Below, in pieces: positions 27,068 to 36,157 of a stretch of 64,000 nt of DNA (its first letter is position 1; each line of letters begins with the position of its first letter). The stretch is taken from contig JAPOXV010000019.1 in assembly GCA_026706935.1 (NCBI GenBank), forward strand, positions 1-64,000, read 5' to 3'. The notes under the pieces are model-generated. The model searched no databases. It was not told the origin of the DNA and saw only the letters and a list, made by a program, of their open reading frames with translations. Both the position numbers and the translations under genes were made by a program. This DNA is from Gammaproteobacteria bacterium. Lineage in GTDB: Bacteria > Pseudomonadota > Gammaproteobacteria > Pseudomonadales > Azotimanducaceae.

Positions 27068-28030
27068 ATGAAAGCCGTATTTTGCGAGCAATTAGACGGA
27101 CCTGAAGCACTGGTGTTACGAGATATACCAGAACCGGATGCGCCGCAAGCAAACCAGATCCGCGTCCACGTTCAAGCTCGAAGCATTTCCTTCACCGATG
27201 TATTGATGTCGAAAGGAGAGTATCAAGTCAAACCACCGTTGCCATTCGTCGTAGGTGGCGAAGGCGCCGGTGAAGTACTCGAAGTTGGATCTGACGTAAA
27301 CGGGTTTAACGTCGGTGACAAAGTGATGGTCGGATCCGGTTGTATCGAGCAAGTCGTCATCGACGCTGATCGCGCTACTCGAATCCCAGGCAAAGCCAAC
27401 CTTGCCGCAGCAGCTTCGTATCGAAGCAACTATTCCACTGCCCTGTACGCATTGCAGCGAGGTCGTCTGCAACCTGGCGAGAATCTCTTGATCCACGGTG
27501 CGGCCGGAGGGGTCGGTCTAGCCGCAGTCGACGTTGGAAAGTTAATGGGTGCGAGAGTGATCGCCACTGCGAGCACCGAAGAAAAACTGAGAGTCGTCAG
27601 CGACATGGGTGCGGACGAAGTGATTAACTACACCGATGGTTTCCGGGAGAAAGTCAAGGACCTTACGGAAGGTAAGGGCGCTGATGTGATCTACGATCCT
27701 GTAGGTGGGGACGTTTTCGATGAGTCGATGCGTTGCATCGCACCCTTCGGACGCATCCTAATCGTCGGATTTACTGGCGGTCGAGCTGCGCTTGCGAAAA
27801 CGAATCACCTTCTCATTAAAGACGCCGAGCTGATCGGCTTTACGATTGGCGGCTTGATGCGCCATGCACCTGAGTGGTCAGCGCGAAATCAGAAGCAGCT
27901 ACTTGAGTGGCTCGGGTCAGGTCGAATCCGACCGTACGTGTCCCATCGTTTTCCGATGTCGCAGATTGCCGAGGGTCTTCGAATGATCACCGACCGCAAA
28001 GTGATCGGTAAAGTGCTTATCGAAAACTGA
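27068..28030 (+). CDS. Quinone-oxidoreductase-like MDR family dehydrogenase (NADPH:quinone type)
   Basis: A 320-residue medium-chain dehydrogenase/reductase without the structural or catalytic zinc cysteines. The catalytic-domain start is KAVFCEQLDGPEALVLRDIP, with GGEGAGEVLEVGSDV; the Rossmann fold has LLIHGAAGGVGLAAVDVGKL and VIATASTEEKL, then MGADEVINYTDG and GADVIYDPVGGDVFD. This set matches NADPH:quinone oxidoreductase or acryloyl/crotonyl-CoA reductase-like enzymes. It converges on an unknown gene with a 3-nt gap. Substrate class is uncertain. Confidence 0.9.
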   Translation: MKAVFCEQLDGPEALVLRDIPEPDAPQANQIRVHVQARSISFTDVLMSKGEYQVKPPLPFVVGGEGAGEVLEVGSDVNGFNVGDKVMVGSGCIEQVVIDADRATRIPGKANLAAAASYRSNYSTALYALQRGRLQPGENLLIHGAAGGVGLAAVDVGKLMGARVIATASTEEKLRVVSDMGADEVINYTDGFREKVKDLTEGKGADVIYDPVGGDVFDESMRCIAPFGRILIVGFTGGRAALAKTNHLLIKDAELIGFTIGGLMRHAPEWSARNQKQLLEWLGSGRIRPYVSHRFPMSQIAEGLRMITDRKVIGKVLIEN

Positions 28031-28033
28031 CTG

Positions 28034-28504
28034 TTATCTAGCGCCCCTCGGATTGAACGGGATGATCGTCACGTTCTCGTTGTTTTCCTGAACGACCTTC
28101 ACCCTCATGCGAAGCGCGAGCTCAAACGTATATGTGTGCTGCCCATGGGTGTAAAAACCACGAGTACCGAACACCTCGGGCATCTCAAAAACTGTTAGGA
28201 CGAGATTGGTTTCCCCATCCTCGGACCGAAGCGTAGCAAGGTGAGGTAACGACTCCAGTTTCCCGATCCCTTCTAAAGCGAGACCCGTGCCATTCACTGT
28301 AATCGTGTAAAGTCCGGTTTCATCAGGCACGATCCAAACGTCATATTTGATACGCGAGTCTGTTTCTGTGAGGACATTCACATGGATCGATGTGCCGTTC
28401 CCTTCGTCCTCGATTTGGACGACGCACTCAAACTTAACGCCAGTTGAATCGGTCGTAACGCGCCACGAGCCGCGGCCAATCCACGTATCAGGAGACAGTA
28501 TCAA
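28034..28504 (-). CDS. Unknown protein, beta-rich
   Basis: A 156-residue protein I do not recognise. It is predicted to be soluble and mostly beta-stranded, with alternating hydrophobic strands such as KFECVVQIED, TSIHVNVLTET, KYDVWIVPDETGLYTITVNG and LALRMRVKVVQ, and no signal peptide. It begins MILSPDTWIGRGSWRVTTDS. The pattern (an opening description of a treated value, then strands) recalls small lipocalin-like or calycin-like proteins, but I would not assign it. It converges with the MDR gene and lies 90 nt downstream of the DUF5916 gene. Confidence 0.6.
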   Translation of the reverse strand: MILSPDTWIGRGSWRVTTDSTGVKFECVVQIEDEGNGTSIHVNVLTETDSRIKYDVWIVPDETGLYTITVNGTGLALEGIGKLESLPHLATLRSEDGETNLVLTVFEMPEVFGTRGFYTHGQHTYTFELALRMRVKVVQENNENVTIIPFNPRGAR

Positions 28505-28594
28505 AGCGGATTGTGACCTTCACTCGTAGCAATATCGGATTTGAACACCGTACCGTATGAATGGCACAGTAGAGCGAAGGATTGTATCGAGCTC

Positions 28595-31054
28595 TTATGT
28601 GCCCAAATGGTGGCGCAACTTAACGACCAAGCCTTCTGAGAATGGGTGGTCAAACGTTCGCGAAAACTGTTCAGCGAACCCATACTGAATTGCACCGGGT
28701 AATTCAGAATTCTTGGAGTAGACGATGAAAAGATCGGACATCGGTGCCAATTCCCAACGATATCGTATCTGCATGTTTAGTCGCGAAATCGCAAAATCGT
28801 CCAGGGTAGCTGGTGAGGGATCAGCAACCTCTACCAATCTCGTATCGTCGACAGGTAATTGATAAAACGTGTTCTCGTGAGCCTTAATCGCGCGCCACTC
28901 CAAGTCCATTCTTAGGTGCTGTTTCGCAGTGATGAACAGGTCAGTTCCAAATCGCGGCGCCCAGCTTTCACTTGCGAATGCTGTAAACCTACGATCACCT
29001 CGGAAGAGCAACCAACTGTCACGGTTAGAGTAGAAGATACTCGCGTGCATCGTCATCCGGTCTGACGGTCGCCATATCAAGAAGGAACCACTTTGTACAT
29101 TCGCTCCGCCTAGCGCTTCCGTGCGATATTCCGACGATAGGCTGTAGTAGAAACGACGCGCGGAGTTTGACGAATAGCGCATCTCGAGTCCAGTTCTGGA
29201 ACCCTCGTAGAACGTGCCGTTGCCAAAGCTGTTGCGATCATCGTAACTACCAGGATTGTGGCGTGCGCGGACACGAAATCTTGTGTTGTTTTTAAACGTG
29301 AAATCTTGCTCAAATCTCATCGACGCATCGATTACCTGACCTGCACCATTGAATGCGCGTTCAATTCTGAATTCGGTGTCTCGTTCCTTGAACCGTTCCG
29401 TCGTCTTCCGCATTCGAAACTGATAGTCGACCTTGTCGATGTCATTGCGAGGAAGATAACCCATGTAGTTCAGGTTTATTTCATCATCGAAGGACTCGTA
29501 CTCGAGTTGGTGCGTAACACCTTGTCGAGGCGCGTAATCGAGCTCGAACGAGCCGCCGTACCCGCTATCTTCATCTTCAATATCAGAAACGAAGAATAAA
29601 GACTTGAGCCTGACTTTACCACTATCACTGAAATACGAACCATCGAACGAGTGAGTGCTCGCTTGAATCGTCGGGTGCTCCAATCGGGTCGACATGAAAC
29701 CGAGCCCTTTGTAGTCTCCGTTGCTGTTTTCCCAAAGCGCACGTACAACCCCGAAGTCACGTCCAGATTGGTGTACTGCGACCCTTTCTTCGTCTCGCAC
29801 ACCGTAGAAAGTAGTGTCGTCCTCAATTGCAGTTAACACGCCGTAGCGCAAACTGCCGACCTGCCCTGTCGCTTTTGCCGCACCGAGTAAGTCCGAAGGC
29901 TTTCTGAACTGCTCATAGTCGAAGTCGGTGTCACCAGGTAATTCCGGTCTAATCGGACGTTGTCCGATTCGACGTGTGTGCAGTAGTCTTGCTGAGGATC
30001 CACCACTCCAACCACCGCCGCCACCTGTCGGGTTGAAGATCTCTTGACCTTCGAGGAAGAACAGCCTTTTCTCAGGAAAGAACGTCTCGATTGCCGATAG
30101 GTTGATGATGACTGAGTCCGCTTCGACCGTACCGAAATCAGGATTTGCAGTTGCCGTTACTTGGATGTTCGGCGACGGTCGCCAAAAAACGTCCAAACCT
30201 GCTTGTCCCTCTGTAGAGTCTGCCATCGCGTTGTAAGTCGACGAAACTTGTGGGAAGAAACTCAGTTGCTGGTGTGGATCTATTTCACCTAATGCCAATT
30301 TCCTAAAGCCGGACAGGAACTTCGGTTTTGTGAACGGCAAAGGCGGATAGCCATACCGTTCGTTTCGATACGCAACGTTACGCTGCATCACGATGCCCAT
30401 CTGGCGATCACCCTCAACTTGCGGCATGCTCATGATGGACCATGGAATGAAGAATTCGGCCGACCAACCTCTCGGAGTTCGAGCCGTTTCCCCGTACCAC
30501 GCGCCGTCCCAACTATCACTAAACTGTCGTTCCGGCTGGATAGTACCGTCAGATCGACTACCGCCGAGATTTAGTTGGAACCAGTACCCGTAACGTGCTT
30601 CGCCAGATGTATCTAGCGTGAAACTCACGTAGTCGCGATTAAGGAATCCCAGATCCCTTGCCGATAAACGCTCGACGAGTCGCTCGGTATCTTGGTCACA
30701 CTTCGCTGCGATGTAGAACCCGCGATCGGTATAGAAGAAGCGCCATTGGCTCCTGAGTGGTGCTCGTTCGAGTGTATCAGGATCAGTAACGTAAAACTCC
30801 TCATGTGCAGGGAGCTTTTGCCATACCCCTTCTTCCACTACGCCGTCAATGACGATTTCCACATCACTAGCTTCACGTGGCACGACGAGCGCTCGTAATG
30901 TCTCGCCATCATGACCAGCGATGGTGACTGTCTGTAACCCAATGTCGGGTTCAGAAAGTTCTTCAGCGGTTGAGGTTGTTCCGAACGATGTCGGTGGGTG
31001 AAGGAGCAGACAAGCTGCGACTAGAACAAATGAACGCGCGGATTGGCGTATCAC
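28595..31054 (-). CDS. DUF5916 outer-membrane protein with CBM9-like N-terminal domain
   Basis: An 819-residue exported protein. The N-terminal signal peptide is SFVLVAACLLLHPPTSFG. Residues ~60-250 look like a CBM9-type carbohydrate-binding domain (VIDGVVEEGVWQKLP, WRFFYTDRGFYIAAKCD, SAEFFIPWSIM). The rest matches DUF5916, a region thought to form an outer-membrane beta-barrel: NPDFGTVEADSVIINLSAIE, FFPEKRLFFLEGQEIFN, and many amphipathic strands up to the C-terminus. It starts at GTG. Proteins of this type are common in marine bacteria and may take part in surface polysaccharide or metal-related uptake; the role is unproven. Confidence 0.85.
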   Translation of the reverse strand: MIRQSARSFVLVAACLLLHPPTSFGTTSTAEELSEPDIGLQTVTIAGHDGETLRALVVPREASDVEIVIDGVVEEGVWQKLPAHEEFYVTDPDTLERAPLRSQWRFFYTDRGFYIAAKCDQDTERLVERLSARDLGFLNRDYVSFTLDTSGEARYGYWFQLNLGGSRSDGTIQPERQFSDSWDGAWYGETARTPRGWSAEFFIPWSIMSMPQVEGDRQMGIVMQRNVAYRNERYGYPPLPFTKPKFLSGFRKLALGEIDPHQQLSFFPQVSSTYNAMADSTEGQAGLDVFWRPSPNIQVTATANPDFGTVEADSVIINLSAIETFFPEKRLFFLEGQEIFNPTGGGGGWSGGSSARLLHTRRIGQRPIRPELPGDTDFDYEQFRKPSDLLGAAKATGQVGSLRYGVLTAIEDDTTFYGVRDEERVAVHQSGRDFGVVRALWENSNGDYKGLGFMSTRLEHPTIQASTHSFDGSYFSDSGKVRLKSLFFVSDIEDEDSGYGGSFELDYAPRQGVTHQLEYESFDDEINLNYMGYLPRNDIDKVDYQFRMRKTTERFKERDTEFRIERAFNGAGQVIDASMRFEQDFTFKNNTRFRVRARHNPGSYDDRNSFGNGTFYEGSRTGLEMRYSSNSARRFYYSLSSEYRTEALGGANVQSGSFLIWRPSDRMTMHASIFYSNRDSWLLFRGDRRFTAFASESWAPRFGTDLFITAKQHLRMDLEWRAIKAHENTFYQLPVDDTRLVEVADPSPATLDDFAISRLNMQIRYRWELAPMSDLFIVYSKNSELPGAIQYGFAEQFSRTFDHPFSEGLVVKLRHHLGT

Positions 31055-31171
31055 AAAGCACGGGAAGCCGATGAGAAGGCAGTAATTCTAGTTTCTACTC
31101 GTTCGCACGCGCGGGGAACGGGGCTGAATTTGAAGCTCGACAGCTGAGCTTGCGCTCAAAGAAGAAGCGTT

Positions 31172-31774
31172 TTAGTCGAACGCTTGCCAGTACTTAACCT
31201 CGATCGATCGCCAGATACATCGAGCCAGCAACGTCCTATAAGGTGCAGCATCGTTAGGATCAAAACCTTCATCGATGTGACGTCGAATCAGCTCTACGCC
31301 GCGATTGATCGCGAGGTCTTTGCTGGGGAAAACGTCCTTGTGTCCGAAATAAAACATCGCGAGCATCTCTGCCGTCCACGTTGATATACCCCAGATCGTG
31401 TCTACTTCATCTCTGAGCTCGTCAAACGGGAGCTCGCGCCATCGCTCGTATCGCGCACGATCTTTCTGATAGTGATCGCGAAACTCGTGAATCGACCGAA
31501 TCTTGCCATTACTCATGCCGCACGCACGAAATTCGTCGACCGTCAGATTCGATAGGTACTTAAGCCGCCGATTTTTAGCCTTAGATTCGATGCGCTTGAA
31601 TATGGCCGATGCCGATGCGGTCGACAGCATTTGCGAGTTGACAACTCGCACCATCGCATTGAGTAACGGCATCTCCTGCACCGGTGGATAACTGGCGTCC
31701 GCGACCGCGTCGAAGAAGTGTTTTAGACGCGGAAATGATCGCTGTAGTTTGTCTAGGTCCTTGACGCGTGCCAT
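31172..31774 (-). CDS. DNA-3-methyladenine glycosylase II-like (HhH-GPD) protein
   Basis: A 200-residue base-excision repair glycosylase of the AlkA/HhH-GPD superfamily. The helix-hairpin-helix is IWGISTWTAEMLAMFYFG, followed by the catalytic aspartate in VFPSKDLAINRGVEL. The N-terminal part LNAMVRVVNSQMLSTASASA is the usual DNA-binding helix, with Gln replaced around the QQxS region (NSQMLS). There is no Fe-S cysteine cluster, unlike Nth/MutY. It lies 117 nt upstream of the DUF5916 gene and is divergent from the HPPD operon. Confidence 0.9.
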   Translation of the reverse strand: MARVKDLDKLQRSFPRLKHFFDAVADASYPPVQEMPLLNAMVRVVNSQMLSTASASAIFKRIESKAKNRRLKYLSNLTVDEFRACGMSNGKIRSIHEFRDHYQKDRARYERWRELPFDELRDEVDTIWGISTWTAEMLAMFYFGHKDVFPSKDLAINRGVELIRRHIDEGFDPNDAAPYRTLLARCIWRSIEVKYWQAFD

Positions 31775-31968
31775 CGCTGAGAGTAACTCGTAAGTCGTAC
31801 TAGCTTACTTGCGCGTGAAAACGAGACGTCGAAAAATCGCGCACGAAAGATAGGCGAAGCGCTTTGGTATAGCTTCAAATGGGCAATCGAACGAAATAAC
31901 TTGCAACTCGCTCGAAACGAATACTCACGATTACCCAAATTAGTAAGAGATATTAACAAAATTAGATG

Positions 31969-31996
31969 TTGAAAAAGATATTTCATCTACTAAAAT
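31969..31996 (+). promoter_or_regulatory. Sigma-70 promoter of the HPPD/HGD operon
   Basis: TTGAAA (31969-31974), a 16-nt spacer and TAAAAT (31991-31996), both close to consensus, in an AT-rich stretch. Transcription would start near 32003, about 30 nt before the HPPD start codon at 32034. This is the clearest promoter in the window. Confidence 0.7.
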
Positions 31997-32001
31997 TGTT
32001 T

Positions 32002-32018
32002 CAATAGTAAATCTATTG
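32002..32018 (+). promoter_or_regulatory. Palindrome at the predicted HPPD transcription start, possible operator
   Basis: CAATAG (32002-32007), TAAAT, CTATTG (32013-32018): a perfect 6-bp dyad placed right after the -10 element. It sits where a repressor would block transcription start. The regulator is not identified. Confidence 0.4.
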
Positions 32019-32033
32019 CAAGGAGTGTTGGAA

Positions 32034-33128
32034 ATGGCTAATCCCGCACAAGCGTACCTGCGAACAGAATCTATGCCGACGCCGACCGACATGATTCAAA
32101 CCGAAGGCTTGGAGTTCATCGAATTCACGGGGAAGAATGCACGTGATCTAGAGGACGCTCTCTGCTGCCTCGGATTTGTTTGTGTCGCGGACCATCGTCA
32201 CAAAGATGTACGCCTGTATCGCCAGAACGACATTAACTTCATCGTCAACGCAGAATCAGAAAGTTTCGCGAGCGACTATGCGAGCGAACACGGGCCATCG
32301 TCAAACGCTATGGCATTTCGGGTTCCGGATATAGGCCACGCACTCGAATGCGCAAGCCGACACGACCTCGAGGTAGTTGAAAGTACGGCGGGTCCGATGG
32401 AACTGAATATTCCCGCGATCAAAGGTGTTGGTGGTTCGCTTATTTATCTCGTGGATCGTTACGGTTCGGATTCGATCTATGACGTGGACTTCGCCTATCG
32501 ATATTCAGTTGCCACCAAACCAGGTGGATCGTTGACGCACGTTGACCACGTGACCCAGAATGTGAGTGAAGGTCAATTGACACCTACCGTCGATTTCTAT
32601 AAGCAAGTCTTTGGATTCCGCGAGCTACAAACGTTCGATATTCACGGCAAACATTCCGGCTTATTCAGCGTCGCGCTAGTTAGTGCTTGCGGCAACATAA
32701 AGATCCCAATTAACGAACCTACTGATCCTAAGTCACAGATCGCCGAGTTCATCGATGTCCATCATGGTGGGGGCGTACAACATATCGCGTTGAATACGGA
32801 CGATATTTTTCGCGCAGTTGAAACATGCACGAAGCGCGGTACGGTTTTCCAACCTACCCCATCGACGTACTACAAGAATCTCGAGCAACGCAATATCGGA
32901 CATCAGGAGATCGTCGAGAATCTAGAACGACTCAACATATTGATTGACGGCAGTCCGAACGACGGCGTCTTGCTGCAGATCTTCACCCAAGACATGATCG
33001 GTCCTGTATTTTTTGAACTGATCCAGCGAAAAGGCAATACCGGTTTTGGTGAAGGAAACTTTCAAGCACTATTCGAGTCAATTGAGCGAGAGCAGGAAGA
33101 ACGAGGTTATTTCAGTGAAGTCGTTTGA
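32034..33128 (+). CDS. hppD: 4-hydroxyphenylpyruvate dioxygenase
   Basis: A 364-residue Fe(II) dioxygenase converting 4-hydroxyphenylpyruvate to homogentisate in tyrosine breakdown. Iron ligands are visible as the histidine in LTHVDHVTQNV, the histidine in GGGVQHIALNTDD, and the glutamate in GPVFFELIQRKG. QNLFxxFTQ-like segments are replaced by LLQIFTQDMIG, which is family-typical. The start is ATG 32034, with AAGGAG at 32020-32025 at ideal spacing; the in-frame TTG at 32016 is not used in this reading. The next gene starts inside its last codons. Confidence 0.95.
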   Translation: MANPAQAYLRTESMPTPTDMIQTEGLEFIEFTGKNARDLEDALCCLGFVCVADHRHKDVRLYRQNDINFIVNAESESFASDYASEHGPSSNAMAFRVPDIGHALECASRHDLEVVESTAGPMELNIPAIKGVGGSLIYLVDRYGSDSIYDVDFAYRYSVATKPGGSLTHVDHVTQNVSEGQLTPTVDFYKQVFGFRELQTFDIHGKHSGLFSVALVSACGNIKIPINEPTDPKSQIAEFIDVHHGGGVQHIALNTDDIFRAVETCTKRGTVFQPTPSTYYKNLEQRNIGHQEIVENLERLNILIDGSPNDGVLLQIFTQDMIGPVFFELIQRKGNTGFGEGNFQALFESIEREQEERGYFSEVV

Positions 33129-34242
33129 ACGTTACTGGACACAAGGCCGATACTCTCGCCAAGCCCATCGCGACTTACCTGAAGGTACGTTTGAACGCGA
33201 AATCGGTCGCGACGGATTCGACGGTCCTGCTTCGCACATCTATCACCCACGTCCTCCGACGGATTGGGTTTCAATTGACGGACCTATGCGACCGCGAGCG
33301 TACGACTTAAATCGAGTCAGTAGCGTTTCGCATCCGTTTTCTGCACCCTCGATCCTCGAAAGTGAGTCATTAACGCTGTCATACTGGCGTACCCGTGAGT
33401 CGATGGACGAACTCGCTCGCGACGCGGATGGCGACGTATTGCTTTTCATCCACTCGGGGGAATTGAGTTTCTTCTGCGACTTCGGACACCTTGATGTAAC
33501 CAACGGGCAGTACCTCGTGATCCCGCGCGGCACAATGTGGCGATTCGAGACCGTCACCGATTCGAGCGTGCTAATGTTTCAGACGCGTGCGATGCGTTTC
33601 AGAGTTCCAGACCGTGGTCTATTAGGGCGACACGCGCTCTGGGATCCCGCAGTTTTAGCGTATCCAAAGCTCGACGAAACATTCGAAAACCAGGACGACA
33701 GACATTGGTCCGTTAAGGTGAATCGGCGATGCCAAATCTCGACCATTCACTATGCTCACAACCCATTGGATGCGGTCGGTTGGAAAGGTGATGCCGTCCC
33801 GGTATTGCTCGATATCAAAGACATCCTCCCGGTCAACAGTCATAGATATCACCTGCCGCCCAGCGCTCATGCGACCTTTGAATGTGACGCAGCGATCGTC
33901 AGTACGTTTGTTCCTCGACCGTTCGAAACGGACTCCACTGCACTGAAGGTACCGTTCTTTCACAGCAACGACGACATCGATGAAGTGATTTTCTATCACG
34001 CCGGAGATTTCTTCAGCCGCGATTCAATCTCGAAGGGATACCTAACCTATCATCCAAGCGGATTGACGCATGGCCCTCATCCCAAAGCCCTCAAACGAAT
34101 GTTTGAACAAGAAACGCAACATACGAATGAATACGCCGTGATGATCGATTCACGCGAGCAACTCGACCCTACCAAGCATGTCGAAGCTGACGAAATTGAA
34201 CTATCTGACTACGCGAACAGCTGGCGAACTGAGGACGGTTGA
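33115..34242 (+). CDS. hmgA: Homogentisate 1,2-dioxygenase (short bacterial type)
   Basis: A cupin-fold ring-cleavage dioxygenase that opens homogentisate to maleylacetoacetate. The likely iron-site residues are the histidine in VPFFHSNDDIDEVIFYH with the nearby glutamate, and the histidine pair in HPSGLTHGPHPKA. The start GTG at 33115 (MKSFERYWTQGR) overlaps the HPPD stop by 14 nt and gives 375 residues, a common size for this bacterial group; earlier in-frame starts lie deep inside HPPD. Directly following HPPD makes the assignment firm. Fumarylacetoacetase and maleylacetoacetate isomerase do not follow. Confidence 0.92.
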   Translation: MKSFERYWTQGRYSRQAHRDLPEGTFEREIGRDGFDGPASHIYHPRPPTDWVSIDGPMRPRAYDLNRVSSVSHPFSAPSILESESLTLSYWRTRESMDELARDADGDVLLFIHSGELSFFCDFGHLDVTNGQYLVIPRGTMWRFETVTDSSVLMFQTRAMRFRVPDRGLLGRHALWDPAVLAYPKLDETFENQDDRHWSVKVNRRCQISTIHYAHNPLDAVGWKGDAVPVLLDIKDILPVNSHRYHLPPSAHATFECDAAIVSTFVPRPFETDSTALKVPFFHSNDDIDEVIFYHAGDFFSRDSISKGYLTYHPSGLTHGPHPKALKRMFEQETQHTNEYAVMIDSREQLDPTKHVEADEIELSDYANSWRTEDG

Positions 34243-34325
34243 ATACCGAACGCTAAACGTATCTACAACAACCGCAAGTGATTCAGCACGCGGACTAAAA
34301 TCATCTTATACCGTTTGGGCTTGTC

Positions 34326-34988
34326 ATGGAAAACACGCTTAGCATCGCCGAGGAAGTGCTGCTTCTAACGCTGCACGACAGCGACGGCACCTTCATCAAA
34401 GTACCCGATTGGACGATTCGCTATGCGTTGAGCGGCGCAGTCTTGATGGATCTCGCCCTGCGTGACCGCATCGACACTGATCTTGAGTCTTTGACGGTTG
34501 TCAATACGGACCCCACAGGCGACAACCTGCTAGATGGTCTGCTGAGTTTCATTGCCAGCGAGACGGAACCTCAGTCAACGCGATTCTGGATTGAGCGAAC
34601 TGCTGTGCACGCCGAGTCGATTCGCGACGTAGCACTCGACCGACTTGTGGATCGTGGGATTTTGCATCGGGAGGAACACCGATTTCTTTGGGTTTTCAAA
34701 TCTCGCCGCTATCCTATTACCGATGGTGCGGCCGACAAGGAAGTGAAGTTGCGGATCGCCGAAGTGTTGTTCACCGACACGATTCCAGATCCACGAGATA
34801 TCGTGTTGATATGTCTCGCACACGCGACCGGCATCCTCGATTCGATCTTCTCACGTGCGCAATTACGTCAAGTTGAAGACCGGGTCGACCAAGTCAGACG
34901 ACTAGATTTGATCGGCCAAGCGATCGCGAAGGCAATTTGGGATATCGAAGCGTCTATCGCCGTCTCTTCTCAACCCCAGTTCCACTAG
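34326..34988 (+). CDS. GPP34 (GOLPH3/VPS74-like) family protein
   Basis: A 220-residue protein resembling the GPP34 domain of Golgi phosphoprotein 3. It begins LSIAEEVLLLTLHDSDGTFI, followed by IRYALSGAVLMDLALRDRI and RDVALDRLVDRGILHREEHR, then KEVKLRIAEVLF and the helical end LLICLAHATGIL as read near DIVLICLAHATGILDSIF. In eukaryotes the family binds phosphoinositide and glycosyltransferase tails; bacterial members are known but their function is not established. It lies 83 nt after homogentisate dioxygenase and 27 nt before an MBL-fold gene, on the same strand. Confidence 0.85.
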   Translation: MENTLSIAEEVLLLTLHDSDGTFIKVPDWTIRYALSGAVLMDLALRDRIDTDLESLTVVNTDPTGDNLLDGLLSFIASETEPQSTRFWIERTAVHAESIRDVALDRLVDRGILHREEHRFLWVFKSRRYPITDGAADKEVKLRIAEVLFTDTIPDPRDIVLICLAHATGILDSIFSRAQLRQVEDRVDQVRRLDLIGQAIAKAIWDIEASIAVSSQPQFH

Positions 34989-35015
34989 TCTGACGAATCT
35001 TCCATCCCTTTCGCC

Positions 35016-35888
35016 ATGAATGAAGTCTGGCGCATTGGTGATGTAAAAGTATCACGTGTCGTTGAGTTAGAGGTGACCGGCGGTTCCCGGTTCATCTTAC
35101 CGGATGCTACCCGCGATGCTTGTTTACCCTTAACGTGGATGCGACCACACTTCATGGACGAAGCGGGTAATCTCATCATGAGCGTGCACGCACTGGTTGT
35201 AGATACCGGTGACACTCGCATGGTTGTAGATACCTGTATTGGCAACGACAAACAACGCAGCATCCCTGCTTGGTCAAACCTTCAAACAAGCTTCCTCGAA
35301 GATTTGAAGACAACAGGTTATGACCCGGATACGATTGATATCGTGCTTTGTACCCACCTGCACGTGGATCATGTGGGATGGAATACACGCTTCGTTGACG
35401 GCGATTGGATTCCGACCTTTCCAAACGCGGAATATCTGGTTGCAGCTGACGAATGGAGGTACTGGACGAGTGATCCAGAAAGCGGTCGCTTCGACGAGGT
35501 CTATGCAGATAGCGTGAAACCGATCGAGCCTCTTCTGCGTCTCGTCGACGTCAATTCCGAACCGGAGATTGCCCCAGGGATTTCACTAAAGCGTACGCCG
35601 GGCCATACGCCAGGTCATGTCAGCGTTGAGATCCAATCGAACGGGCACCGCGCCATCATCACGGGCGACAGTATTCATCATCCATGCCAGATGACCAGGA
35701 TCGATTGGTGTAGTTCTGCAGATACGGATGCGGAACAAGGTCTCGAAACACGCGAGCGCCTGTTGGCAGACTTGTCTAACACAGACACGCTTGTGATTGG
35801 AACTCATTTCGCAACGCCAACAGCGGGGTACATTCGCCCACATGCTGAAGGCAACTACTGGCTAGATACGAGCGACGCTAGCGCCTAA
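35016..35888 (+). CDS. MBL-fold metallo-hydrolase
   Basis: A 290-residue metallo-beta-lactamase-fold hydrolase. The metal site HxHxDH is CTHLHVDHVGWN; the later ligands are in LKRTPGHTPGHVSVEIQ, IITGDSIHHPCQM and LVIGTHFATPTAGYI. There is no signal peptide. It follows the GPP34 gene by 27 nt on the same strand. Its last codons overlap the convergent small membrane-protein gene by 4 nt. The substrate is unknown; family members open lactones, esters or thioesters. Confidence 0.88.
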   Translation: MNEVWRIGDVKVSRVVELEVTGGSRFILPDATRDACLPLTWMRPHFMDEAGNLIMSVHALVVDTGDTRMVVDTCIGNDKQRSIPAWSNLQTSFLEDLKTTGYDPDTIDIVLCTHLHVDHVGWNTRFVDGDWIPTFPNAEYLVAADEWRYWTSDPESGRFDEVYADSVKPIEPLLRLVDVNSEPEIAPGISLKRTPGHTPGHVSVEIQSNGHRAIITGDSIHHPCQMTRIDWCSSADTDAEQGLETRERLLADLSNTDTLVIGTHFATPTAGYIRPHAEGNYWLDTSDASA

Positions 35889-36154
35889 TTCTTGTGCGTG
35901 CGGATCTCAGGTTCCACAGTCGCCATCCAGTGTTTAATCCGATCGCTTGTCCAAGGAAGCGCCGTACCGATTAGCAGAATCCCGAGCGGGATCATCCAAA
36001 AGCCAAGAATTGGCAGAATCCCGAAAAAGCCCAGGACGATGAGGAACACTCCAATGAGCATTCGAACGTAGAACGGGAACTTGAATCCCCAATGCAGACC
36101 CCGCCAAACAGTGTGCCGACAGAAGGACCAAAACCTCGACATCCGCGACGTCAT
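35885..36154 (-). CDS. Small membrane protein (PGPGW-like)
   Basis: An 89-residue membrane protein with two hydrophobic helices in the stretch VRMLIGVFLIVLGFFGILPI and LGFWMIPLGILLIGTALPW. The GILPILGFWMIPLG core resembles the PGPGW family of small inner-membrane proteins, though the name motif is not exact. The N-terminal part is basic and aromatic (FWSFCRHTVWRGLHWGF). It lies 3 nt downstream of the MBL-fold gene at 36158, so the two probably form one transcript. Confidence 0.7.
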   Translation of the reverse strand: MTSRMSRFWSFCRHTVWRGLHWGFKFPFYVRMLIGVFLIVLGFFGILPILGFWMIPLGILLIGTALPWTSDRIKHWMATVEPEIRTHKN

Positions 36155-36157
36155 GGC

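Noticed and set aside
26946..27152. A 68-codon minus-strand frame overlapping the tRNA gene
   Set aside because: It crosses the tRNA and the start of the MDR gene; no protein-like features.
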